NCBI GenBank assembly: GCA_013823985.1
Contig: PNNB01000070.1
Coordinates: 1-64,000, forward strand
DNA: 64,000 nt
Origin: Sphingopyxis sp.
GTDB taxonomy: Bacteria > Pseudomonadota > Alphaproteobacteria > Sphingomonadales > Sphingomonadaceae
Reading direction: 5' to 3'
The notes under the pieces are model-generated. The model did not search any database and had not been told where the DNA came from. It saw nothing but the letters and a program-made list of their open reading frames with translations. Both the position numbers and the translations under genes were made by a program. Within the stretch, counting starts at the first letter, position 1; each line of letters opens with the position of its first letter. This document shows, one piece after another, positions 1-7,466 of this stretch.

Positions 1-992
1 CTAAGCGTTGGCGAAGAACGGGCAAAGGCGATTGCTTCGGCTGCGTTTGATGCAAGGGGGCCAGATTTCGCAAAAACATATTTCAGCAGATTTTTAGGAG
101 ACTCTGCGGTTTTATAGGTATCGGCATGGCGGGTCGAAAATACAGTGACCGCCATGGGATGGTCCTGCAAATGCTGGCCGACATGTGGTGATGCGCATTC
201 CACCTCAATGCCCAGTTTCTGCAGCGTCTCCCCGTCACCGATCCCTGACCTTAAGAGTAGTGCCGGCGTCTCAATAGCTCCTGCTGCGAGTATAACACCT
301 GCGCGAGCAAGAGCGGAACGACGACCTTGCGCCCCGTTCATGAAGACGCCGACCGCCTTACCCTGCTCAATGATGAGGCTTTCGACCGTCATGTGCGTCA
401 ACGCTACCAGATTCTGGCGCTTTAGTGCCGGTTTCAAATGGCTGTGATAAACGCTGTGCCGCTTGCCCTTGCGAATATTGCATTGCGCGATCCAGGACCC
501 TTCATAGTCCCCGCCATTATACGTAGAACCGGAATTTCCGATTATCGCCCGTGCGGCATCGACGAAGTCGGAAGCAGCGGAATGTGCGTTGGGGTTGACG
601 TTTTGCTCAAGCTCCGTTTCCAGTTTTTGGAAAAGGGGAGATACACTGTCCCAACCCCAGCCTGTTGCCCCCGCCTGCTCCCACTCTTCAAAATCAACGG
701 GATGGCCCCACTGGTGAATCAGCGCATTCATATTGGCGCTGCCGCCCAGCATTTTTCCGCGTGGAATGTAAACCGTACGTTGGGATGTGCCGCATTGTGG
801 CGTGCTGTCATAATTCCAGTCGCAGCCGCTTTTGAACAATTTGGCGAAACCCGCGGGAATGTGGACGAAAGGGTTCCGAGGTCTACCGCCGGCTTCGACG
901 AGCAATACTCGGTTCTTACCATTGGCGGAAAGACGATCGGCAAGCACACAGCCCGCAGTTCCTGCACCGACAATGATATAATCGTTGATCAC
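1..992 (-). CDS. GMC family oxidoreductase (N-terminal part, runs off window)
   Basis: This is the first 330 residues of a flavin-dependent glucose-methanol-choline oxidoreductase, a family that oxidises alcohols. The frame is open to base 1, so the C-terminal catalytic His region lies outside the window. The start is a GTG at 992 with GGAG about 8 bases upstream, and the protein opens directly into the FAD-binding strand (YIIVGAGTAGCVLA). Further along come EAGGRP, IPAGFAK, the GMC signature region IPRGKMLGGSANMN and a WGWDSV segment, in the family order. The substrate cannot be told. A 17-bp palindrome 70 bp upstream matches one at the start of the neighbouring TetR gene, so control by that regulator is likely (inference). 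Confidence 0.9.
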   Translation of the reverse strand, partial: MINDYIIVGAGTAGCVLADRLSANGKNRVLLVEAGGRPRNPFVHIPAGFAKLFKSGCDWNYDSTPQCGTSQRTVYIPRGKMLGGSANMNALIHQWGHPVDFEEWEQAGATGWGWDSVSPLFQKLETELEQNVNPNAHSAASDFVDAARAIIGNSGSTYNGGDYEGSWIAQCNIRKGKRHSVYHSHLKPALKRQNLVALTHMTVESLIIEQGKAVGVFMNGAQGRRSALARAGVILAAGAIETPALLLRSGIGDGETLQKLGIEVECASPHVGQHLQDHPMAVTVFSTRHADTYKTAESPKNLLKYVFAKSGPLASNAAEAIAFARSSPTL

Positions 993-1062
993 AAACCGCT
1001 CCAGCCGAACGATCGTTGCATGCACGAAGTTATGGCTGCAAACTCGTTCAAGGCCAGCGCAT

Positions 1063-1079
1063 ACATAGTGTGACTATGT
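1063..1079. promoter_or_regulatory. Palindromic operator candidate upstream of the GMC oxidoreductase
   Basis: The sequence is ACATAGT-gtg-ACTATGT, a perfect 7-bp-arm palindrome with a 3-bp spacer. The core CATAGT-N3-ACTATG recurs at 1771-1785 at the start of the TetR gene. Size and symmetry fit a TetR-dimer site; binding itself is inferred. Confidence 0.6.
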
Positions 1080-1131
1080 TTGAAAGTCTTTCTTATTGGA
1101 AGCGCGCCCCCCGTCGGATTGACACTGCTCT

Positions 1132-1773
1132 TCAAGCTTTTGCTGCTTGGTTGGTCGCGATCCATTGTCGCAAAATCGCTTCCACGGAGTCGATTATGTC
1201 ATGCTCAGAAACGCAAGGGTCTTTACGAGCCAAGGCAAAACACGACTCATTTAACAACCCCAACATGGTGAGTGCAGTTGCTCTCAAGCGCGATTTTGGG
1301 ACGGATTTGCTTCCAACCAAAAGACACAATGCGGGCTCTATCGCTTCCAACGCAATGCTGGTGTCGATCTCTTTCCACTGCATATGCCCCAAAATTCCCG
1401 GCGCATCGATCAGGACGATCCGCAGATATTCGGGCTTTTGCGACAGTTGAAGCGATGCTCTTGCTCCTGTCAGGAACCGTTCTATTCCTGCAGGCGCTTT
1501 AGCAGCTGCCTCAAACACAGCTTTATCGAATTCCTTTTGTAACTGCCGAACAACTTCGGCAAAAAGATCTTGTTTCCCTTTAAAATGATGAAAAAATGCC
1601 CCCTCGGTCACATTTGCAGTGCGCGCGATTTCGCTAGTTGTTGATTGCGCAAAGCCTTTTTCAGAAAACAGCGTCCGAGCTGCCCTGATTATGTCCCCCC
1701 GAGTAATGGCTGCATCCGCGGCGCTCCGCTTTATAGCCAGTCTCCTCTTCCTCCAAAGCAGGACCATATTCAT
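1132..1773 (-). CDS. TetR/AcrR family transcriptional regulator
   Basis: This is a repressor-type DNA-binding protein of about 200 residues. The N-terminal TetR helix-turn-helix is clear (IIRAARTLFSEKGFAQSTTSEIARTANVT split as IIRAARTLF, GFAQSTTSEIA, NVTEGAFFHHF). The rest is a helical ligand/dimerisation domain. The upstream-most ATG (1773) lies inside the palindrome at 1771-1785 and has no Shine-Dalgarno sequence. A purine-rich GGAGGAAGAGGAG stretch sits just before a CTG codon at 1740. Starting there gives an N-terminus that aligns with the paralogue at 1993, so the true start may be 1740. It sits 140 bp upstream of, and in the same direction as, the GMC oxidoreductase, its probable target. 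Confidence 0.9.
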   Translation of the reverse strand: MNMVLLWRKRRLAIKRSAADAAITRGDIIRAARTLFSEKGFAQSTTSEIARTANVTEGAFFHHFKGKQDLFAEVVRQLQKEFDKAVFEAAAKAPAGIERFLTGARASLQLSQKPEYLRIVLIDAPGILGHMQWKEIDTSIALEAIEPALCLLVGSKSVPKSRLRATALTMLGLLNESCFALARKDPCVSEHDIIDSVEAILRQWIATNQAAKA

Positions 1774-1785
1774 AGTAATACTATG
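1771..1785. promoter_or_regulatory. Palindromic operator candidate at the TetR gene start
   Basis: The sequence is CATAGT-AAT-ACTATG, with the same half-sites as the palindrome at 1063-1079. It overlaps the 5'-most possible start codon of the TetR gene, as expected for autorepression (inference). Confidence 0.6.
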
Positions 1786-1992
1786 CAGTCAATCAGAGAT
1801 TTTTCCAAAACGGAGTAAAAAATACAAATAGTTAGGCCGAATATTGACCTGTCATCGCAACTCCTCCCGTCAAGTCATGTTTAAAAATTCCAAAGAGCAA
1901 AGACTGCAATTTGGAGTTTGGCTGGCTCATCATAATTTGGTTGGATCAAGTTCAGCTTGACGACAATGCAACACTATCTAATATGGACCATT

Positions 1993-2673
1993 ATGGGGAA
2001 AAAGAGCGCCGCTGAAGCCGAAAAAACACGCAAACTTATTGTTGCGACGGCACGTGAATTGTTCGCAGAACTTGGTTTTGCGGGAGCGACGACGAGTCGC
2101 ATCGCCAAGTCGGCTGGATTGACCGAAGGTGCATTCTTTCATCACTTCAAAGATAAGAAGGCCTTGTTTGCGGAGGTCGTAAAGAACCTGCAACGTGAAT
2201 TTGCACATGCGGTCGTCTTACGCGGACAAAAAGGAGACGATCCCCTCGAACGAGTTATAATCGGTGCCAGGGCGTCTATCGAATTATCCCAAAGCCCCGA
2301 ATATTTGCGGCTGGTACTAATTGAAGCGCCCACAATTTTAGGTGGCGAAAACTGGCGCGAGATTGATGCTGTAACCTCTTTGTCGGTTATTGAACCTGCG
2401 TTGGTGGCGATTACTGGTCGCGATCAGATTGATCCCACTATGCTTCGCCCTATGGCGCTCCTCGTGTTGGGGCTTTTAAATGAAACGGCATTTGCATTGG
2501 CGCGTCACGACGATCACATAACGATTGATGACGTGATCGATATTCTGGAATTGTCGATTAACGACTGGCTTCACAGACTGGATAGGCCGAAATCGGCAAG
2601 CCGGAAAATTGCACCGCTGGCAGTGGCGGGTAGCGGTAAATCCAAGTCTGCCAAAGCGGGTATCGCTTCTTAG
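1993..2673 (+). CDS. TetR/AcrR family transcriptional regulator (paralogue)
   Basis: This is a second TetR regulator, divergent from the one at 1132-1773 and clearly its paralogue. Both share TEGAFFHHFK, LFAEVV, QLQ/NLQREF, LSQSPEYLR or LSQKPEYLR, WREIDA/WKEIDT, and LGLLNE near the end. The helix-turn-helix occupies about residues 10-55. The C-terminal tail is Lys/Ser-rich. Possible starts are TTG 1957, ATG 1966 and ATG 1993, and none has a good Shine-Dalgarno sequence. ATG 1993 was chosen because it matches the paralogue. The CATAGT palindrome is not found before this gene; a weaker TCAAG-N5-CTTGA lies at 1945-1959. Confidence 0.9.
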   Translation: MGKKSAAEAEKTRKLIVATARELFAELGFAGATTSRIAKSAGLTEGAFFHHFKDKKALFAEVVKNLQREFAHAVVLRGQKGDDPLERVIIGARASIELSQSPEYLRLVLIEAPTILGGENWREIDAVTSLSVIEPALVAITGRDQIDPTMLRPMALLVLGLLNETAFALARHDDHITIDDVIDILELSINDWLHRLDRPKSASRKIAPLAVAGSGKSKSAKAGIAS

Positions 2674-2694
2674 TCGTTTCGGTTTTACCCAATA

Positions 2695-3369
2695 TTATTT
2701 GCGAACGAACCGGCTTATCGCCCCGTCCGCCGATTTTAGGATGAGACTGCCGTCCGGCGAAATTGCGAACGAAACCGCTGTCTCGACCAGTTTTTGAAAA
2801 TTCTGTTCTTGATTCATGAGTGCGGGCGCACATGCCATGCGGGTCCCGATCAGCGGTGAAGTTATCTTCAGTTTATCGTCCGTAATCTGATAACTGGCCG
2901 AATATCCATTGCAGCCGGATTTGCCGCCAATTCGACCATCGCTTCCGAGCATCAGAGTAACATCGCTCCGATCAATGATGCCTTTTCCTCCAATATCTTC
3001 GGCCTGCCACCACACATCCTTCAACGTCGGAGCGGGTTTTGGTATGCTTGCCAGCTCTTGGACTTCAACGTGTTTTGTTTTGCGATTGTATATGCACAGC
3101 ATGCTTGCTCGCGCACCTTTCATATGTGGTTGGGGCCAGACACCATCAATTACACGCGCATCGACCAACAATTTGTCTGAAAAGCGAACGGGCGGACTGA
3201 CCGTCGTGCTGGTGAGGCCCGATGCCTTCACGCAGGCGGTCTGGGTTGTCGCATCTAGTTTTGCCCAGCTATCGGGTGTTGAAGCATATAATGGAGTTGC
3301 CATCGCCAAAGAGATTGCTCCACCCAACATCAGGTTCATACTTGTTGCCGGGAAGGTTGTGCTGCGCAT
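2695..3369 (-). CDS. META-domain (HslJ-like) exported protein
   Basis: This 224-residue protein has a hydrophobic N-terminal segment (LMLGGAISLAMATPLYAS) that looks like a signal peptide. From about residue 115 a META (DUF306) domain runs through W-Q-A-E-D-I, DGRIGGKSGCNGYSASY, IGTRMACAPALMNQE and F-x-K-L-V. This order is typical of HslJ-type domains, which are linked to envelope stress and novobiocin resistance in enterobacteria. The first half (about 90 residues after the signal) is not recognised. It is probably periplasmic. The gene follows the CHASE2 gene in the same direction after 119 bp containing an inverted repeat. Confidence 0.8.
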   Translation of the reverse strand: MRSTTFPATSMNLMLGGAISLAMATPLYASTPDSWAKLDATTQTACVKASGLTSTTVSPPVRFSDKLLVDARVIDGVWPQPHMKGARASMLCIYNRKTKHVEVQELASIPKPAPTLKDVWWQAEDIGGKGIIDRSDVTLMLGSDGRIGGKSGCNGYSASYQITDDKLKITSPLIGTRMACAPALMNQEQNFQKLVETAVSFAISPDGSLILKSADGAISRFVRK

Positions 3370-3389
3370 GGATCACCTTTTGAAGACTA

Positions 3390-3411
3390 TAGCGGAGTAA
3401 ACAATCCGCTA
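3390..3411. promoter_or_regulatory. Inverted repeat upstream of the META-domain gene
   Basis: TAGCGGA and TCCGCTA are 7-bp perfect arms separated by 8 bases, 20 bp upstream of the META gene start. No T-run follows on the minus strand, so an operator or mRNA hairpin is more likely than a terminator. The function is unknown. Confidence 0.35.
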
Positions 3412-3488
3412 GACTATAGGGTTCCTTTGCGTGGCTAGCTACATTTTCTAGCAATATAGTCTGCGCGATACGCCGGTTGAAGGGTGGA

Positions 3489-5888
3489 TCAGCCTGTTCG
3501 CGCCTGTCCGACCCAATCGCGAGAGGAATTGCGGCCTGTTGTATCGAACAAGTCTAGGCACCATCGCTGCATGAATTCGTCGCGCGTCACCGGTTTGCCT
3601 ATGTACCAACCTTGAATTGTATCGCAGCCATATTCCCTCAACACATTGAGGGCGGTAATGTCTTCGACACCTTCGGCTACGACCTTCATCCCTAATGCAT
3701 GGGCCATTTCAATCGAAGACCGGACCATGATTTTATTGGCATTGTCGGTCGCGATTAATTTAACAAAACTCTGATCAATCTTGATTTCATCGGCCGAAAA
3801 GCTTTTCAGATAGGTCAGCGTTGATTGGCCGGTCCCATAATCGTCTATCGATAAATGAGCGCCCAATTGTTTGAACTCATTCAGGCTTGATGCGGCAAGC
3901 TCTTGCGAAGACAGAGCGGCAGTTTCGGTCAACTCGATGGTGAGCAACGACGGATCTATGCCGCTAGAGCGTAAGATGGCCACAGCGCGCTTGGCAAATG
4001 CAGGATTGGCCAACAAAGACGCGGATATATTGATCGCGCAGCCCATGGGCTGGCGCACTGAGTTCCAGCGCTCAACATCTCCCACCACCTGCCGCAACAC
4101 GAAAAGTGTGAGCGCCTCCATGAGATTTTCGCGTTCGAGTACTGGGACGAACAACGATGGGCTCACCATGCCTTTATCGGGATGTTCCCAGCGCACGAGA
4201 GCCTCTGCGCCATTAACGCAGTCATCAATAAGACTATATTTCGGCTGATAGACAACCGATATTTGCCCGGTCATCAGCGCCTCTTCAAATTCCGACAGAA
4301 TGAAAAGTGACTGGTCGGTGACCTGCGCCAGTCGGTCATTATGCCAGACCAGCCGTTTGCCGAGCTCGTTCGCACGCTTTGCGGCCAAGGTCGCCTGGTT
4401 AGCCAATCCTTCCGAATCCTTGATGTCTCCAGTGGCAACGCCGAAGCACAAGGTTGCACGAACCGAACGTCCGCTTACTGGTATCGCCGTGTTGAACAGC
4501 GACGCGCTCGCTTCGATTGTTGACTCAACTGCATCGCTGTCCAACGTTTCGGTCCGCCAACAAAAGCGCTCTCGCCCAATTCGGTATAGTTCGCCCGGCC
4601 CACTGGACAATTCGAGCCGGTCGGCCACAGCGCGCACCAATTTTTTCGATTCCGTGCGATCCAGAGTTGCTACGATCTCTCCGAAATTGGCGATTTCGGC
4701 GACGATTACATTATGGTCACCGCTGCAATCAACACGCTCTTGCCATGCCGCCATATTGGGTAGGCCCGTCGTCCTATCGATACGACGCTCCACGGAAATT
4801 TGTTTCGTTATGCCGATCACATATTGGGCGACCATGGAACCCGCGAGCAGCAGCAATGCCGGTGTTACGTCCAAATGCGCGATCTTGTATCGTTCGGCCA
4901 CCAACGGAACGACCAGGATTATTAAAGCTATCAGAAGCGAGGGCACAAGGCCGGTTGTGTTTCGCCGATCTGTCCATTGAATAGCCAACAACACTGCTGC
5001 GAAGGTCAATGCAAGCATGGGCCATGGACCAAGTTCGGGCAATACCGTGCCCGCAATCAAAGTCTCTGCAGCCAAGGCCTGAACCACGACACCGGGAATA
5101 ACGCCGAAACGGGCGGTCGCATAGCGATCGCCAATTTCGATGGCAGTGGCTCCAATGATGACCTTCTTCCCCTTCAGTTCGCGCGCGTCCACCCGCCCTT
5201 CCAACACATCAATGAAGCTATGACGAGGAATCGACGAAATCTCGATGGACTGGTCAATCTTGAATTCCTTGTTCACCGCGCCGCTCGCATCGCCCAGAAG
5301 CGCTCCGATAGATGGCCTAGGCGTTGCTTCCGTGATAGTGCCAAAAGGGTAGGAGTTCACCTGTCCATCCGCATCCGGACGTACATTGACCGAACCAAGA
5401 AATGCTTTTTCACGCAACATGGGTACCGGAAGGTTTTCCAGGTCGGCATTCATTTCTCCGGTGCTTTGCGGCTGACGAAATGTAGCGAGCACAACCTTAC
5501 CGTCGGCACGCGAAATCGCCGCTGCGAGCGCTTCGTCCTGACTTCTGGACGAATGCGAAGAAAAATCGACATCAAAGACTATTTGTTCGACACCAGCCTT
5601 ATCCAGTTCGTCGATTAACTGGGCATGATAGCCACGAGGCCAAGGCCATTTGTTCAAAGCTGAAAGCGATTTAGCATCGATTTCGACGATATGGATGCGG
5701 CCGCTAGCAGGCTTTGCATTCACAGAATCACGGGCGTTATGGAGGACCTGTTCGACCGGTCCTTCCGGACTGTAAAGGCCGATGACAACGGCAAGAATGA
5801 GCGAGATGCCTACCGCCAACGAGCGGCCAAAACGCGCCGAAACGCCAGTCTTAGCCAGACCATTTTTCAATGTTGACCGGATTGACAT
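3489..5888 (-). CDS. CHASE2 sensor with degenerate GGDEF and EAL domains (c-di-GMP phosphodiesterase)
   Basis: This 799-residue membrane signalling protein has one transmembrane helix at about residues 22-40, an extracytoplasmic CHASE2 domain to about 285, and a cluster of hydrophobic helices to about 365. A GGDEF-fold domain and an EAL domain follow. The GGDEF signature is replaced by GRERF, so cyclase activity is unlikely. The EAL domain keeps the catalytic set: EALVRW, N in INIS, E in IELTE, DDYGTG, K in EIKID, E in AEGVED and QGWYIG. The prediction is therefore c-di-GMP hydrolysis controlled by a periplasmic signal. It lies 106 bp downstream of the FecR-repeat gene, in the same direction, and is probably co-transcribed with it. 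Confidence 0.92.
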   Translation of the reverse strand: MSIRSTLKNGLAKTGVSARFGRSLAVGISLILAVVIGLYSPEGPVEQVLHNARDSVNAKPASGRIHIVEIDAKSLSALNKWPWPRGYHAQLIDELDKAGVEQIVFDVDFSSHSSRSQDEALAAAISRADGKVVLATFRQPQSTGEMNADLENLPVPMLREKAFLGSVNVRPDADGQVNSYPFGTITEATPRPSIGALLGDASGAVNKEFKIDQSIEISSIPRHSFIDVLEGRVDARELKGKKVIIGATAIEIGDRYATARFGVIPGVVVQALAAETLIAGTVLPELGPWPMLALTFAAVLLAIQWTDRRNTTGLVPSLLIALIILVVPLVAERYKIAHLDVTPALLLLAGSMVAQYVIGITKQISVERRIDRTTGLPNMAAWQERVDCSGDHNVIVAEIANFGEIVATLDRTESKKLVRAVADRLELSSGPGELYRIGRERFCWRTETLDSDAVESTIEASASLFNTAIPVSGRSVRATLCFGVATGDIKDSEGLANQATLAAKRANELGKRLVWHNDRLAQVTDQSLFILSEFEEALMTGQISVVYQPKYSLIDDCVNGAEALVRWEHPDKGMVSPSLFVPVLERENLMEALTLFVLRQVVGDVERWNSVRQPMGCAINISASLLANPAFAKRAVAILRSSGIDPSLLTIELTETAALSSQELAASSLNEFKQLGAHLSIDDYGTGQSTLTYLKSFSADEIKIDQSFVKLIATDNANKIMVRSSIEMAHALGMKVVAEGVEDITALNVLREYGCDTIQGWYIGKPVTRDEFMQRWCLDLFDTTGRNSSRDWVGQARTG

Positions 5889-5994
5889 TGCGGCAGCAAA
5901 TCCTGTTATTCTTTAAACAGCTGCCATTAATGTGACGGCCTATCGCCTACTCTAGCCCGAATGCGTTGATTGTTCGCTAACGGGGCGCCATAAT

Positions 5995-7284
5995 TTAAGC
6001 GCGGGGAGGTTTGCCACCATCTTTGCCGCCCTTAGGCGCACCGTCGGCTTTACCTCCGGCGGCATCCGCATTCCCACCGGCGTTGCCGCCTGCTGCGTCG
6101 CTGTTTCCACCAGCGTTACCACCGGCCGCATCGCTATTGCCGCCAGCTGCGTCGCTGTTTCCGCCAGCGTTGCCACCGGCCGCATCGCTATTGCCGCCAG
6201 CTGCGTCGCTGTTTCCGCCAGCGTTACCGCCGGCCGCATCGCTATTTCCGCCAGCTGCGTCGCTGTTTCCGCCAGCATTTCCACCAGCCGTATCGCTGTT
6301 GCCGCCCGCCGCGTCGCCGTTACCATTACCCCAGCTTCCGGAAACCGCTCCAACGGCAGCATCACCCGCATTGCCGCCAACGTTAGTCTTGCTGTCTGCG
6401 GCAGCGCTACCTGACCGTCCTGTGACATTCGCGTCGCGGATGACGCCCTGATTGCCCGAGATTAAGCCGCCGGTAACAAGGGCAAGGCTTACTGGATCGC
6501 TAGCGATAGGTGCGGCAATCTTTCCTGAAAATTCCGATTTCGAATTTGAATCGGCAGTTGCGGACGCGGCACCGGCATTGTCGCTTTTTGAGACGCTGTC
6601 TGATGTCGATTTGCTTTCATCATCTTGCTTGCCTGTAGCCTCGGCTTCCGTAGCCGACTTCTCGTTTGCGGGCGATATAACTGAAGCGGAGGACGAGCGA
6701 ATACCTGCTGCTTCGTTGCCCATCACCTTCAAAAGCTTCAGGTCGTTGGCATCGACCCTGCCAATTCGGCCGGGTACAATCATGTCCGAAGCGCCGCCGT
6801 CGAGAGTCGATACTTCTACCCGACCTTCGGTCACCTGAACGGTCGCGCCATTTGCCGTAACGGTTACGTTAAATGTGGTGCCCTTCACGACAGCCGCCAA
6901 ATATGGGGTTTTTACACCGAAATGGGGTGTTTCCTTTTTCTCGATTTTGAAAAGCGCGCTTCCAATCGATTGGAAAATTTGGGTGATTGCCCCAGTCTCT
7001 TCAGGTTTGGTAATGCGGACGCGGCTTTTGGGGCTGACAATAACATATTCCCCGCCGCGCACGATAACCGCCCGTCCGGTCGAACCTGTAGATACCGCAT
7101 CGCCCGCTTTTAAAGACATTCCGCGCGCGCCGGTGCGCACTTGGCCATTCGATTCAACCGAAACGGCCCCAGTGCTCTCGGAGATCTGCCACGCTTTTGT
7201 GCTCGCCGTTGCCGGGGTCGAAAGCACGAAAAGTGCAACTATTGCCATAATCATCGCTTGTATGACGGAGAGATATTTACGCAC
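5995..7284 (-). CDS. FecR-domain exported protein with Gly/Asn/Ala-rich tandem repeats
   Basis: This 429-residue protein starts with a signal peptide (ending near STPATAS). A FecR domain at about residues 40-190 includes GDAVSTGSTGRAVIV, VSPKSRVRI, GVKTPYLAAVVKGTTFNV and VTEGRVEVS. The C-terminal 150 residues are low complexity and end in tandem copies of GGNSDAAGGNSDAAGGNA-type units. The tail ends in Lys/Gly-rich sequence. No anti-sigma N-terminal domain or transmembrane helix is present, so this is not a classical FecR regulator; a surface or secreted role is more likely. It is divergent from the TpsB-type transporter gene and upstream of the CHASE2 gene. Confidence 0.85.
   Translation of the reverse strand: MRKYLSVIQAMIMAIVALFVLSTPATASTKAWQISESTGAVSVESNGQVRTGARGMSLKAGDAVSTGSTGRAVIVRGGEYVIVSPKSRVRITKPEETGAITQIFQSIGSALFKIEKKETPHFGVKTPYLAAVVKGTTFNVTVTANGATVQVTEGRVEVSTLDGGASDMIVPGRIGRVDANDLKLLKVMGNEAAGIRSSSASVISPANEKSATEAEATGKQDDESKSTSDSVSKSDNAGAASATADSNSKSEFSGKIAAPIASDPVSLALVTGGLISGNQGVIRDANVTGRSGSAAADSKTNVGGNAGDAAVGAVSGSWGNGNGDAAGGNSDTAGGNAGGNSDAAGGNSDAAGGNAGGNSDAAGGNSDAAGGNAGGNSDAAGGNSDAAGGNAGGNSDAAGGNAGGNADAAGGKADGAPKGGKDGGKPPRA
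6043..6310 (-). repeat. In-frame tandem repeats in the FecR-domain gene
   Basis: Units of about 54 bp (encoding an 18-residue GGNSDAAGGNSDAAGGNA motif, with 27-bp half-units) are repeated about four to five times. The units are nearly identical at DNA level, which predicts length variation by slippage or recombination. Confidence 0.8.
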
Positions 7285-7466
7285 TGGCTTTGCCCCATAG
7301 ATACGATTTCAGAGGCACATTGTAACAAGCAAGTCTGACGAAACTCCGTCGAGAATTGCCTAAGAACTGGTAAACATTCAGGGCGTTGGAATTAACGGCT
7401 ACGCAACATGTTGGCTTTAAGAATAGCCTTCGCATTTTATTTTATATCTGGCTGATTTCACGCTAA

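Noticed and set aside
438-1073. A 211-codon plus-strand frame
   Set aside because: It is the complement of the GMC oxidoreductase, whose FAD motif and signature are on the minus strand.
5952-6451. Long open frames on both strands over the FecR repeat region
   Set aside because: They are produced by the repetitive GC-rich sequence; only the FecR-domain frame has a signal peptide, a domain and a sensible start.
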